From: Angiostrongylus vasorum
Lineage: Eukaryota; Nematoda; Chromadorea; Rhabditida; Metastrongylidae
Assembly (NCBI GenBank): GCA_018806985.1
Contig: JADANN010000374.1
Location: 434,001 to 498,000, forward strand
DNA length: 64,000 bases
Direction of reading: 5' to 3'
The translations under genes and the position numbers were made by a program. Of this stretch, positions 33,240 through 45,419 are shown in pieces. The number at the start of each line of letters is the position of its first letter. Position 1 is the first letter of the stretch. The notes below the pieces were generated by a model, which did no database searches, was not told the DNA's origin, and saw only the letters and a program-made list of their open reading frames with translations.

Positions 33240-33475
33240 CAATGTTAACCTTTTAGTTACTGCCTACTGTAATTTTTCACGGAAAGTTGCTGCGTGAAAT
33301 GCAAACATTATGAAGCTGAGAAATTTGCAAAACTGGGGAGCGCAGATGTCTGTGGTGGATCGAACTCGTTATTACTCTTTCCGGGGTCTAACGCGTTAAC
33401 CACCACATCATGCGAGTCCTTCGTTCGCACTTTGTCTCAGCTCTTCATTCTCTTCCACAATTTATGTTCTTAATT
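33240..33475 (-). repeat. SINE2 copy, near full length
   Basis: Shares TTAGTTACTGCCTACTGTAA, TTTGCAAAACTGGGGAGCGC, GGATCGAACTCG and TTAACCACCACATCATGCG with the other SINE2 copies. Confidence 0.75.
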
Positions 33476-34364
33476 ATTCAAGCCCTCCAGTTAACGAGTA
33501 ACCATCGTCTGTTGTTGAAAAGCCAGCAAGTCCCTAGCGGGCATGAAATTAGTCATCGTTCGGAACGGCAGGCACGCATGATTGAGCGCCGGACGTTGTG
33601 TGTTAAGCTGATGCAAATTTCTAGCACAGTTCCCACGAGTTTTTTGACTAAGAATTTTTAATCTAAAAGTCATTCAGTCGGCCTTGGTATGACTAATCAA
33701 TAGGTATTCTTTCATTGATGGGCTAACACGGGGGTTGGTAAAGAGTTTCATTCGGCGACTCGTTTATCCCTAATCATTTCCAATCCACAATTTACAACTT
33801 GCAGCTCAGGTGAAGGTGTCCCTCACTCGGCGGTGCCCTTTTATGCAGGACGATTGTTGATCTACTGCCATCCGATGTGATCTATTGATCTGCTTTCATG
33901 GTGGTAATACAACCTACAGAAATCGGTTTTACACTGGTTAGCACAAAGCGTAACCAGAGCGGCGCTCCACTCAAACGGATTTCGACTTTGTGTGAGTACG
34001 AAGACTCATATTTCGAAGACGAACGAGTGTGGGCAATCGACTCGAGTCAGTCCAGATCTGTAGAAGACGAGAACGTCGAAACGTTGGCCGAGTAAAACTC
34101 TGCTAAACTCGTCTCAGCTCAATACTACAATGAGATACTGATTACTCATGCCGAGTTTAAACGAAATTCGGTTTTTTAGAAACATTTTTTCTTCTGTTCG
34201 TATGACGTATTTGTATCGTTAGTTTGCATGACTTTTCCTTATCGAAGCTGTGTAAGAGTTCATGTACCACAATCTCACTCTGCACTGTACAGAGAGATGG
34301 ACGTCTTTGTATCGCACAGAAGATGTTTCATACGATATTGAGATAATATCATTTAATGGGTGTC
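33476..34364. other. Unassigned stretch with a hammerhead-like string
   Basis: No gene. Near 34060-34100 the string GACGAGAACGTCGAAACGTT contains a GACG/CGTC hairpin followed by GAAAC, similar to the weaker string at about 2970. It may mark remains of another PLE or a satellite. Confidence 0.3.
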
Positions 34365-34760
34365 TTCATACTTGATACTTACTTGATACTTGAACGGCCC
34401 GTCATCACTAGTTGTGCGGGCACCAGCATAATCACCATTTTTTCGGAGACTTGCTGGCTAAGCCATTGTGGTTCCCTGGAATCCCGAGGACAGCCTGGCC
34501 AAAGTCTGCCCGAGGTCGTCACCACGACAGGAGGTCGTCACCACGACAGGCAGTCGCAGCCCTTGTGGATCAAAGGGACATTTACCACCACGCGACTTTA
34601 ATACCAAGACGGTGGTGGATCCTGGTATTCGTTTACTCTTAGCTAGGCTTCCTAATGGAAACACCGGACTCAGCTTGGGAGATCCTGCAGGAGGGACGAA
34701 TCCTCCCTGCTGTACAACGCAGTCCGACACCCAGGAACACCTCCTAGGGGTGGATTCATA
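34365..34760 (-). repeat. Family A copy, full length
   Basis: Starts GATACTTACTTGATACTTG on the plus strand, with a small internal tandem duplication (AGGTCGTCACCACGACAGG twice at about 34512-34550). Confidence 0.8.
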
Positions 34761-34865
34761 GGTAGGATAAAATGTAGTGAGGCACAACTTATTTCGACTC
34801 TATTGATAATGGTTAATCAAAATTAACTTTAAGCAGCTCATGTTTTACAAAAGTTATTATTGGAG

Positions 34866-35150
34866 CGTGGCCGATGTGGCGCAGTGGTTGGAGGCGCCAA
34901 TGTGACACACACGTGGAATCGATCCCAACACCCATGGCCCACTAAGCCTTCCATCCCTCCGGGGTCGGCAAATTGCTACCAGACTTGAGGATAGCACCAC
35001 TGGCTCGATACATCCGTAGGCCACCTCGAGTCATGGTAAATGCCAGGTATGCATTCAATCACCTCCAACGATACTTAACGAAGTCGAATGCATGGCGCAT
35101 CCCTCGGGAATTGATCAAAGCCGGGAGCTTTATCTTTCATCCTTTTATTA
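34866..35150 (+). repeat. SINE1 copy, full length
   Basis: Best example of the family: A box in GTGGCGCAGTGGTTGGAGGC, B-box-like GGAATCGATCCC, body CTCCGGGGTCGGCAAATTGC, tail GGGAGCTTTATCTTTC. Confidence 0.85.
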
Positions 35151-36621
35151 TTGGAGCGTACATTCGTGATTGTATATTACACACTTGAAAGCAGTAAAGA
35201 AGGCTCAGATACTGGTAGTGTAGAAAGAGAGAGACTGGTCTATTCGTAAAACTTTTTTCACTATCTTATCATCGTTTATTTTCGAATGAGCTTAATCAAT
35301 GTTTTAGATCATACATGGCTCTCATTTTGAATTCTTGGTTCGTTGGAACATTATGTGCAAGCTGACTCTAGTACTAGGCTCAAAGTGAAAAGTTGAATTG
35401 AGGTGGGCCTTAATATGCCACTCCCCTATCATAAGCGCTACCTATAGCACCTCTTTTCAGTGGGAAGTTGGTTTTACCAAGGGAAAAGAAATCGCCTTCG
35501 GACACAGTCACCTTATACCACAACTTGTGCGAGAGATGACGAGATCAGTCACATCTTAACGATGTTCCGCTGTGATAAATCTCTAGAGCCATCTTTCCTA
35601 CTTAGTTCTGCATATAGAAATTCAATTGAGCTACAAGTGGAATGTGGTGACCTACAAATCAAGAAACAAATAATCTATGAAGAGCAAATTGTTGACAGAA
35701 TTCAATGTTGTGACTGGTAGAATAATGAGAGCGGGGCTAAGGAATACCAATTGCATTTCACACCACAATTTTGCCCAGTACGTAGTTCTCCTTTAACTAA
35801 ATCGGGATCGCTTCTGCTACAACAACAAAGTATTTGTCGAGAACTTGGAAGAATTAAAAACCTGATAAAATTGCACCGATATGGTTCACAATTAAAAAGT
35901 ACAGTATAAGGCACTACAAAAAGTGCATCAGTCTCAAGCTATGACGTTGGAGCTTTACTGTTGTACTGTCCAGTGTGATATATGATGGAGAAAGATGAGA
36001 TTCCTACCAACAAAAAGTTCGATTCCAATCTCCTTTCTTCACTCCTTTATTCGTAGAGACTAAAATCACTGATGGAAACTGGATCATTCTACCCTAATGT
36101 CAGAGTTGCAATTAATCACATAAAGAGACAAGCTTCGAACTGAGAGCCATAACCCAAGCGGACTTCTGGAAGCCGACATAATAATGTAATTTTGAATGGA
36201 AGCAATCTCGAAACATCAAACGATGTCGCATTCGATTGTCATGAGCAAGTCATAATTACCGCTCGAATCTTGTTGAGGGTGAACTACAAGCTCTTTCTGA
36301 AAATTATACTATCGCGTATATCATGAATATTGAATTGAGCTCAACCAGCAGAGCACGAAAGGCTATGGTAGGGACTCTACTGTGAAACACGTGCAAACCG
36401 TGGCTAGAGTTGTAGAATTCATCGAGAGTGGCACCTCCTCTTATCCTAATCTCTGTGAATTACGAAAATCCGTCTGATTGGTCGAAACAAATGTCATTCC
36501 TACAAGCATTTTCGGTCAAGCTGTGCTCTGTCTATTGCAAGAATTATGAGCTAATGCTGTGGCGAATGGGCTACAAGTCTACAGCTCTTCCATGATAATA
36601 CTGTTACCAACCCCATAGGAA
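35151..36621. other. Unassigned stretch
   Basis: About 1.5 kb. Short open frames (for example 35460-35720 plus) carry no recognised motif. I see no RNA gene. Confidence 0.35.
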
Positions 36622-36905
36622 AGGAGTGCATGTAGCGCAGTGGTCGGAGGCGCCATGCAATTGCACATAGGATATACCTTGCCCCTAAGGCCCACCAAGC
36701 CTTCCATTCCTCCGGGGTCGGAAAATGGGTACCAATCTTGTCTGGAAGGAAAGCAGCAGTCGCTCATCACATCGGTAGGCCACCGCGAATCACTGTAAAG
36801 GCCAGATATGCATTAAATCGCCTCCTACGGTGCTTAATGAAGTTGAATGCATGGCGCAACTCTTAGGGATTGATCAACGTCAAGAGCTTCATCCTTTTTT
36901 GCTTT
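36622..36905 (+). repeat. SINE1 copy, full length
   Basis: Head GTGCATGTAGCGCAGTGGTC, body TCCTCCGGGGTCGGAAAATG and tail AAGAGCTTCATCC. Confidence 0.8.
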
Positions 36906-38064
36906 ATACATCGCCTGTTTCGACAAAAATATGTCGAATAAACACTAAAAAAATCCGTTCTCCCACATTTCTTCACACAATTGGATTCATGACACGGCTG
37001 TTCCTCTTATTGTCAATGGTACGTCCGATGTCTGCGTGATGATAAATTCCTCGAGTAGCTATTAACCAATACTATCTTCTTTATCAGAGTAGAAGATCTT
37101 GTTAACTCATTGCAAAAATGCCCATAATAATGTGTCCCATTTATCTTCTGCCTGTTATTATCTATTTCTGCCGAAACGGTCGCTTGAAAACGTGCGACGA
37201 ATGTGGCCGATTGCAACGGAAAGAGCGTGGGCGTTGATGACACCTGTTAATAGAATCTTTGTTTTGCCAACAATTCTATTGTCATCTTTTAAAAAAGTAC
37301 CAGTGAAGTCGAAGCTAAAGAGGCGAAGAGAAGTACAAGACTGCGAATGAATCACAAGAGAATCTTTACGATGAAGGGCACATCATGCCGTGCAAAATAA
37401 ATTGAGGTGTTCACTGATTGCTGCGGAGCCACTTTACACGACAACTTTACAATAACGTCTATGTTCTTCTCAATAGCGCAGTCCATTTCAAATACGATAT
37501 GACCATGTTTCGTGGAATTAACAGTGAGAATTTCGCACAGCAGATGAATGATGGAATCCATGCGCAATTCAATCTGCATGAATTGATATCAATTCATTTT
37601 TTTGTAGGCGTGTATTTTACCGTATAATGGTCTTTTGCTGTATTTGCTTGTATTCAACCGATAGAACACAAATTATACTAATGGGTGTAGGACTTCAAGA
37701 CCTACGCTGTAAACTTGATAATTTACAAAAAACCTGTTTCTCGGATAAAGTCCTTTCCACTTCGTGGTGGAGAGATTGTTGCTGTTCTTAAACGAACGAC
37801 CATCGAAGAGGACAGAACACAGACGTCTCTGCTGTACCTCCGCACTGAACTTCGACCCTTAGGGACCTCTTTTCGCTACGATAAGATGGTAGATTATGGA
37901 GAAGACTTGTACATGTGAATTGTCGTGCATATTTGCGTACTGGATGTCGCCAAAGCTTTTTTATTTGTTAGGTGTTCATCAATGTGTTTCCCCATAAGAT
38001 GTCGTATTTCGAACTCCTATTTTCATAAAATTCTTTACTTGTTATAAACATAATAATCAAACAG
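36906..38064. other. Unassigned stretch with an unrecognised minus-strand ORF pair
   Basis: Two overlapping minus-strand frames, 37579-37352 (begins MQIELRMDSIIHLLCEILTV) and 37355-37158 (begins MIHSQSCTSLRLFSFDF), have protein-like composition and could be one frameshifted exon or element. No domain recognised. Confidence 0.25.
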
Positions 38065-38325
38065 GTGCGCCTAGCTAAGAGTAAACGAACACTAGGATCC
38101 ACCACCGTCCTGGTATCAATACGAGGATGGCGACTGCTTGCGGTGGTCACGACTTGGAGCAGACTTTGGCTATGCTGACCTCGAGACTCCAGGAACCCAC
38201 GATGGCTAAACCAACAAAACTCCGAAAAAATGGGAATTTTGGTGGGGGCCCACAAAAGCAGTGATGAGAGGCCATCCAAGTGATGAGAGGTATCCAAGTA
38301 AGTAAGTATGTATTTGGATACTTGG
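38065..38325 (+). repeat. 5'-truncated family A copy with tail
   Basis: Begins in mid-element at CTAGCTAAGAGTAAACG and runs to GTATCCAAGTAAGTAAGTAT, so the 5' third is missing and the AAGT tail kept. Confidence 0.8.
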
Positions 38326-38379
38326 ATAGATGGCCTAACCTAACTAGTAGTGCGAATCTTAATACATTATCCTTTCGTT

Positions 38380-41200
38380 TTCTTCTCACACAATCGTCGT
38401 TGATGGTGACGGTAGGCTCCAAATATGGTGATGTCCACGAGAGGCCCATTGCGTAATCCTGAAATTGTTGTAATTTGCGAGTGCAAATAGGTAGATAAAC
38501 GCTAACCACGAACACATCCGCCTATCGTTTGTGTGGTTTTCCAAGAGCATGCTTGCATTCTGTTGGAATCCACTGCACTGTTCTTTTCGTCAGTCCGTCA
38601 TCTGTTCTTGTTATTATGTGATCGGTCCATCTGTGTTTCCCTATTGATGGATCCCAAAGTCTTCTGGATCCCAAAGATGGGATGGGTCCCGAAGATGTGA
38701 GCTACGCATTCTGGCTGGACGTTTTGATTGCCCGTTAAATTTCAGAAGCCATCGTGCAAGCACTCTGTGGATGGTGCGCAGATTTCTTGACTTGATCAAA
38801 GTATCAGCCCACATTTCCGTTGCACATAAGAGCGCTGAGAGGGCCGTTGAATCGAAAAGGTGAGCGCGGAGTTTTGGGTTCATTAGTTGGTCGGTGGCTT
38901 CTTTGAGAGTCCAAAATGCGGCCCATGCTACTTTCCTTCTTTGGACTAATTCCTCCTTCGTATTGTTCTCAATGTTCATTGAACGTCCAAGGTATACGCA
39001 CAAGGTGGTTTCTGTAACCACAGAATCATCCATTTCGATTTGTTTACCTTCGCACCATGTGCTCTTCATGAACTTTTCCTGTTTCATTGAGTTCATTGAG
39101 CATAGCCTCTGCTTCCACTGGTACTCCTCGAAAAGGTAATGACGTCATTCCCGAAACGAAGATTTAATAGGAATTTTCCATCAATATGTATGCCGTTCTC
39201 ATCCCAATCGAATGTCTTCATTATCCACTACACTGCTGCAGTAAACAGCTTTGTTGATATTGTGTCGCCCTGTCGAACCTCTTTTTTATGGGTATATTAA
39301 GTTGTTGATGAAAAAAGTTGTATATTTGTTCTCCAACTGCGATAGCAGTTAGTTGATGTTCGTATAGAGGACGTGCCCACACCTTGTCGATGAGCGCCGC
39401 TGGGATTACATTCATTTCCACGATGTCAAAAACTTTTTTCGTAGTCGACGAAGATTAGGACAACAGGTAGGTGGTACTCCCGAAAGGCTTCTGTGACCCA
39501 TGACACGGTTTGGATGTGGTCCATGCAGAGGAGTCCGCGTCGAGATCCTGCCTGCTTAACCGATTGTGCCTTATTTGAGGTCTTTGATACGCAGAATAGA
39601 ATGCTTTTCTTGAACAGCTTGTAAAGTACACTCAACAAGCATAGTGGGCGATAGTTATGAAAACCTCTTCGGTCACTCTTCTTAGGTATGATGACAGTGC
39701 GCGAGGTCCTCCACTGGTCTGGGTTTTTCCCTTTCTGAAAGTAAGATGTTATCTGGGTTGCGAGAAGTGCACGTAACTTGTGGCCACCAGCTCTAAGGAA
39801 ATCGGCGGTAATATTATCGAGTCTTGGAGCTGTACCTCTCTTAATGCTTTTTATCGCCACCCGAACTTCGGAGGGGTAGAATCTCGGGCGGTTCTTCACC
39901 AGCAGGGATTTCGTGGTCCGAGATGGGAACCTTTCCATTATCAATTCCATATCAAGGCGTCATATATTGTTAGTCTCATATTCGTTAATCAGGGCGGAAA
40001 GCGGAAGGTAATAGGCACAGAGATGCCGACGCAGTTTTTCAGATTGGTTCGTTTTTTGAGCTGCTTGCAATAACTTTTTCTGCCTGTACCGATCTAAATC
40101 CTCCTGCAAAGACATTCTACAGCTGCCATGTATCATCAATCATATTGTGTGTGTTGCCGTAGGATTAAGCTCCAGTGTCCTTCCCTTTTCGAGCAACTGA
40201 TTTGTGGTAACGGAGGTGCGGTTTGAACTTCTTGTTTGAGGACCTGAGACGAGTTCGGCACAAGTTTTAAATCCTTCGATTGGATGCATAAAGTCCTCGG
40301 TCGGGTTTTCGTTTATCTGCTAGTCATGTGAGGAGAGGTTTTTATTGAGAATATCTCCATCATACATTACTTGTTTTCTTTTTTTTAGGCGATGATAAGA
40401 GCTTTTTTACCTTGCGGTTTAGTAGGATCTTCGCACGGAGAAGGCGGTGGTCAGAGTTCGTACAGAATCCAGTTACCACTGAGGCTACTGACTGAAGTCA
40501 AAGAGGTACTATTTTCTTTTCGTGAGAATATGATCGATCTCGACATGAGTCGTGCCATTAGGAGACTCCCCATGTCCATAGGCGACCGTCTCTGTTTTCC
40601 AAAAAATGAGTTTTCTGAAAAGACTTGCTGCGGACAGGAGCACTAAAAGATAGTTTCCGTTCTCATTTCGCTCTTCTATTCCGAATTTCCCTATACTCTA
40701 TTCATTTTCGTTTGCCTTTCCAAATCTGGCGTTGAAATCTCCAACAACGAATTTATTGAAAGACTTCTCGTTGTAGACTGCTTCCTCCAGTTGGTTGTAA
40801 AACGCTTCAGTAGCAGCAGTTGCTGATACTGACTTTCTTTTAACGCAGAAGTAGGAGACGAAGAATGGCCAAGCGCTGTGAAAGGACTTCATATAAAATG
40901 AATAGATGAGAAACAGATCGGTGTACGACAAAGTCGCCTCCGACATTTTGGAATGGACATTTCCTTCCACAAGTGGCAAGGGTTCTAGTTGGCGTATACC
41001 GGCCCTTCTGCATTTCTTCTCTTGTGGAGCGATCACAGAATTTGATGCAACCAGCAGCTTCAAGAACAGCGTGAAGGTAGGCATCTGAAAGGGCTGCTCT
41101 GGCGCTATGGGTGCACAGCAGGAAGCAGTCTTGTTGTGGGCGTTCTCGGTTTTTTCATTTTTCAATGACGTCCAATGCAACCCGAAATTTGATCGCCTTT
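38380..41200 (-). pseudogene. Second RTE-clade retrotransposon (RTE2), different subfamily, dead
   Basis: Minus-strand RTE remnant distinct in sequence from RTE1. The endonuclease end lies at about 40830-40695 with FYNQLEEAVYNEKSF and an intact VVGDFNARFG. SAARLFSENSFFGKQRR follows in another frame (about 40600). The RT starts near 39950 with RGTAPRLDNITADFLRAGG, NYRPLCLLSVLYKLFKKS and LIFVDYEKSF. Further 3' are the C-terminal segments 39096-38641 (YLGRSMNIENN, RRKVAWAAF, LRAHLFDSTAL) and a tail (TVQWIPTECK, about 38560). Multiple frame changes and a degraded palm region (39221-39421) make it non-functional. The 5' end merges with a family A copy at about 41270. Confidence 0.88.
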
Positions 41201-41235
41201 CACCGGTTATCTCACCGACCGGCGTCCTAGACGGC

Positions 41236-41540
41236 AGTGCCCCAGTATGCGGAGCACTGAGCTTGGAATTTTGCTGAGTCATTGTGATTCCCTGGAGTCT
41301 CGAGTTCAGTCTAGCCGAGCCCTTCTTCAGGTCCTTCCTCACCCGAGGCAGTAGTACTCCTTGTTTACCATGGATCAGAAGGGGGTTTGCCACCGTGCGA
41401 CTAATTTGCTGTTAAGAGTGTGGTGATTCCTGGTATTGTCTTACCCTTCGCTGTGCTTCCGGATGGAAACTACATCGTAACCCGACACTTAACACGTCCC
41501 ACCCACGATGAGGCGGTAAGCCGTTGGGAGGCCTAAACCA
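41236..41540 (-). repeat. Family A copy, tail lost
   Basis: Contains TGATTCCCTGGAGTCTCGAG, CCTTGTTTACCATGGATCAG and GATGAGGCGGTAAGCCG. Joined to the 5' leader of RTE2. Confidence 0.7.
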
Positions 41541-42639
41541 TATAAGGTGGAAAATTTACGTACCACTTGCTTATTCTTCTGAAATGCCACCAATATAACA
41601 CGATCTGCACGTTTGTGTCGCCGAACAGTTTCCTTTGATTGTGGACATCACAGTTGTTTCCATATTTCCCCGTTTTAGCACCACGACCCTATTCCTATTC
41701 TTTCATGTTTTCCAATGTCCTCTATTAAGGCTTTCCTGGACAGTCTGCTTTGATACCCCCTTTCTTGCTCATATCAGATTATCGACTATCATACCAGTTT
41801 TCTTCTCGAAAAAGACTTTCGGCAAGGGTGGGCCATGGATCTACTCATCAAGGAAACAGTAAGTTATTGTGCAGTGCCGAAGTTGATAGAAACTCGATCC
41901 TGGGAATTAGTGAGGAAAATGCAGGGTGATTTTCTTAAAAGGAGAAATCCCAGTTTTCGCGAAGCAAATCGAATCCTGGCAAGCAGGGGATAGCACAGGC
42001 TAAAAAACCAGGAAGCAACCCGGAAACGGTCAATAACAGTTTATGTATGGCTCCAAATTTGGTGAATTGACCACTGAGTTGTTCAATTCGTTCGCAGTTA
42101 CAATTAGTAACTGCTTCCACTACACTTCTGGAAGAGCGAGTCACCGATGGAGCCAATATGCTTTGGCCACCATTCCCTTCCAACTTCTGGCATTGGAAAT
42201 CGTAAAATCGTAGAATTCTTCATTAACATCTTCTATAGCATTTCCGACTTTAAAACGAAGGTTTTTATCGTGCTTCTAGTGGAAATCCAACATGTGTGAT
42301 TGTCTTCCAGCTTCGTTTAGTATTTATGACCGGGATCACTTCAACTTGGCTTCGATACGAACGAACTCGAAAATTCCTTAATGGTCTAATTATCAAGATC
42401 CCTGAAGGAACAGAAAGTTCAAGTCACCTGAGCATTCGATTACTTTAAACAGCCAGACCTTAAGTGGTTATTTGGTCAAGATGCTCGAAATGTCACAATT
42501 ACTCCAGTATTTAGGAAATGTTGCCTACTTTTGGATAGCTTTTTGGACAGACCGAATCTATCATTCGAGCACTCTCAATTTGCTGTTCTACGATAGTCGT
42601 AGACGATTCATCGTAGTTTCTGAGACATGCTTATAGGGT
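41541..42639. other. Unassigned stretch
   Basis: About 1.1 kb; nothing recognised. Confidence 0.35.
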
Positions 42640-42900
42640 AAGAGAACAAAGCGCACGGCATTGATGTATTCCTAAGAGATACCTTATGCTTTCGACTCCA
42701 CTGAACATCTTATAGGGTGACTGGGTACATATTCGGCCAATACAATGATTTGTGTGACTACCATGTCAGTGTTTCTATCCACTCGGACCATGCTAGTGCT
42801 CATCCGCCGATCCCGAAGAGATGGAGAGCTTGGTTAGTCAAGGACGCGGAATCAGACCAAAGACCAGCTCTGTGTGCACTACTAGGGTGACACTTCTTTA
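42640..42900 (-). repeat. SINE1 copy, diverged
   Basis: Reverse-complement SINE1 with many changes: GCGCACGGCATTGATGTATT, CATCCGCCGATCCCGAAG, GGACGCGGAATCAGACC. Confidence 0.6.
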
Positions 42901-43180
42901 CGAGCTCGTCAAGTCTCTAGATCCTTACGTGCTGTAATTGTTGGGAAATTATTCGTGCTAATGAGGAAGTCAGCATCGTCACAAATGCACAGACATGCCA
43001 GTACGACCACGAGCGATGGCAAATGTACCCCGCTACATACGGAAGCCTTTAAGGATACAAACACAATGAGACTTCTAGCGGTGTCCTACTAAGAGTGGCG
43101 CCTCGCAAAGGCAGGGGGCTCAAAGAGGTCGTCGTACCAAAGTAGCACGGGATTGTAAGAATGGCGAGACGACGATACAG
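42901..43180. other. Unassigned stretch
   Basis: No gene or repeat recognised. Confidence 0.3.
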
Positions 43181-43183
43181 ACT

Positions 43184-43550
43184 ATGAATGTGTACTTGAG
43201 AGTGAGACGCGCATGTTCTGGTCTATCTAGAGATTCAAAATCTGGCAGAGAAACCGAGACCGGGCAACGAAGGGCACGTGGGAACTGTGAGAGCCTCCAG
43301 AGTGCGAGCGCTGAGAGAACGGCGATTCAAGAGAGTCGCAGAGAGACGGAGAGGATGATTGAGCACGAGGAGGCCGAGGCGACCAGACTGGTCGAGGGCG
43401 AGGTCGTGTGGGAAGCGGGGGAGGCGGCAGGAGCTGACGCGGACCGGACCACCAGGCGCAGGCCAGCACGGACCGCTGCCAGCTCGGTCACTGTGCTGTT
43501 GAAGAACATCTACCGGACCAGCTGACAGCGCAGACCGTCCATCGACATCT
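43184..43550. other. GC-rich island with a long open frame
   Basis: GC-rich block. The plus frame 43184-43525 encodes an Arg/Glu/Ala-rich stretch (RMIEHEEAEATRLVEGEVV) with coiled-coil-like composition, and the minus strand is open too. No recognised domain, no clear splice sites. It could be an exon or a retroelement gag remnant. Confidence 0.3.
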
Positions 43551-43970
43551 TATCTTCCTTTTTTTTGTCTTTTTTTTTCTTCTCGGTTAACACTGTACCA
43601 ATTGAGGTCCAGCTGTGGTACCGTCTGTTCGTTCCCTAAATTATTCATTACTTTCATGACGGAAGGTTCTGTGTTCAGAACGTGACCTGCTTTTCTCAAA
43701 AAAAATAGAATAAGTCTACCACCTTGATGAAAATAGCCCTACCATGAACATACGACGGTAGTTTAAAAAGTTTCGAAACCAATGTGCTATTTTCTTTCAT
43801 CGTCTGCAATGGTCTGCCTATATAGGAGCTTTTGGAGAACTACTAAACATTTTCTAAACTTGTGTACTTTTTTTGTACTTGGTACTGCTGTGTACTTTCC
43901 ACTCCATTCAATTTCAGCATTACTGCTTTGGTTCATTTTCTTTTCCCGTTCTCCTTTCTCCTTTGAGTAA
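43551..43970. other. Unassigned stretch
   Basis: Pyrimidine-rich and AT-rich sequence, no gene recognised. Confidence 0.3.
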
Positions 43971-44006
43971 GCTGACGTTTCGGCGGATTTCGCCTTTCTC
44001 AGAGCC
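43971..44006 (-). ncRNA. Hammerhead-ribozyme-like motif, solo PLE-type copy
   Basis: Minus strand reads GGCT, then CTGAGAA, then an AGGCG/CGCC hairpin, then GAAAC, GTC and AGC. This is the order of a minimal type I hammerhead: stem I strand, CUGANGA box, stem II, GAAA box, a minimal stem III, the GUC cleavage triplet and the other stem I strand. GGCT and AGCT can pair with one G-U wobble. The only core deviation is A for G in CUGANGA. The same motif flanks the PLE at 52-53.4 kb, and PLEs are known to carry hammerheads in their terminal repeats. Activity is untested. Confidence 0.55.
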
Positions 44007-44271
44007 GCTTTCATAAGTCCTCCTTGTTGTCCTTTTTCCTTTTTTTTCTCTTTGAGTCCTTTTTTTCAGCAGCAACGTTAATCTTCTTGGCTAGAGGGCA
44101 GTACTCTCTTTTGCCACATTTTTCCTCAGTCATTATCATGTCGAACGGAGAAGAGAGTTCGAGGAGAGTGTGGTCGAGAAGCTGTTGGGTAACAATGGCT
44201 CACCGGATCTTTCATTGTTGCCTCAGGATCTCATGAACCGTGCCATCTGTACAATTTTTAACAACTGTTTT
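44007..44271. other. Unassigned stretch
   Basis: Nothing recognised besides T-rich tracts. Confidence 0.3.
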
Positions 44272-44600
44272 TTTTATTATTACATGGCCCTTCATCACAT
44301 CCACTCTGCGGATCACAGGACTTCTTGCATTCGATCCGTTTTCCTGGCATTCATCGTGCACAACGGTCTTCGAACAATTGGCGTGTTTTCGGCTGCTGCT
44401 TGAGGATTCTATCTTCTTTTAAGAATGTAGTAGAATGCAGGTCGAGTCGACCCTCCTTAAAATCTCGGAGGTGGTCGAGCTAGGGGCATTCTCACGTGGA
44501 TTGGAGAGGAGCCTAGGGAGAGGGAGTCAACCCAACATCTTTCCTCCTGATCGACTGTATCACTACTCACTCAGCTGCTCCACTCTGAGTAATTCTTTAA
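44272..44600 (-). repeat. SINE3 copy, full length
   Basis: ATCACATCCACTCTGCGGAT, CTTGCATTCGATCCGTTTTC and the body are shared with the other copies. The head end has a degraded B box (GGGAGTCAACCC on the plus strand) and GACTGTATCACTA. Confidence 0.75.
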
Positions 44601-44754
44601 TCGTATTTTGTCCAAAACAACATTCTTTAAATTTTTTTAGGAAAAATATTGGATTTCGCAGGAATTTTTCCACTATGAAAAGTAGAGTGAACATGAAATT
44701 TTTTACGAGTGACTCCATTTCTGAAAGAGGTCGTTTGTTTAAAGAGTGGGATAA

Positions 44755-44922
44755 AGCACATATCATTCGGCGTTGACAAACAACTTAGAAATGCGTCATG
44801 ATTTAGACTCCATCGAGGAGTAGATGGAGAGTTTGATTAGCCGGAGCGGAGCACGAAGTCGAACCAACGACGAATTGGGTATTGCAGGACACGTTTAACC
44901 ACTGTACTATACGTGCCAAATT
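44755..44922 (-). repeat. SINE1 copy, internally deleted
   Basis: Tail side CATTCGGCGTTGACAAAC and head side AACCACTGTACTATACGTGCC survive; the middle is shortened to about 165 bp in total. Confidence 0.6.
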
Positions 44923-45311
44923 TTAAAGAACACGTCGGCAGGAGATGACGTGACTGTTATGAGATCTGTGGGCTGAATAATCACACAGAAGCGATTACGC
45001 TCATTCTGTGACTTTTTTGGAATTTATCTTTGAACGTATATTCGAAATGATTCCTGGTCGCTGAGTGTGCACTTCGGCAGGACTGTTGTGAGGGAACACT
45101 GTTCAGTGCCATCACAAAGGCTGCTCGGTGTATTTCCAGTGTCCGCTCAGTTACCAAGCTCCTACTGACATTTGTCGACTCATCCATCTCCACTTGACCT
45201 GATAAACTTGACACCTGTTTCGTGCTTGTCTGAGACGTTAATTAATGGACTTGATAGTACCTGGACTTGGAACTGTTAATGAGTAAATTTCCAGACGGAT
45301 CAGATGACGTG

Positions 45312-45419
45312 ATGCTGGCGTTATCGATTTTCGCGTTGTTTGGCGTGATCGCGCGCGCAGAACTCGATTGCGATGTCATCGACAGAGCTTTTCGTGCCGC
45401 TACCGACAAAAATGAAACG
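45312..45419 (+). CDS. Candidate first exon with signal peptide (possibly the LRR gene)
   Basis: From ATG 45312 the frame gives MLALSIFALFGVIARAELDC, a convincing secretory signal peptide (short hydrophobic core, cleavage likely after ARA), followed by DVIDRAFRAATDKNET and a gttagt donor at 45420. An in-frame ATG at 45279 would add eleven residues. It lies on the strand of the LRR gene and 3.9 kb before its first firmly joined exon, so it may be that gene's first exon. The phase does not join directly to 49286, so at least one exon lies between, or this belongs to another gene. Confidence 0.45.

Noticed and set aside
34866..34930. tRNA gene candidate
   Set aside because: A and B boxes are present but the sequence cannot form a cloverleaf and continues into the SINE1 body. 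The same was true for the SINE2 and SINE3 heads; no true tRNA gene was found.
40392..40646. Plus-strand open frame over RTE2
   Set aside because: Antisense shadow of the RTE linker; the minus strand carries recognisable RTE motifs.
43227..43509. Minus-strand Pro/Ser-rich open frames
   Set aside because: Opposite-strand shadows of a GC-rich block with few stop codons; no motif or splice sites.
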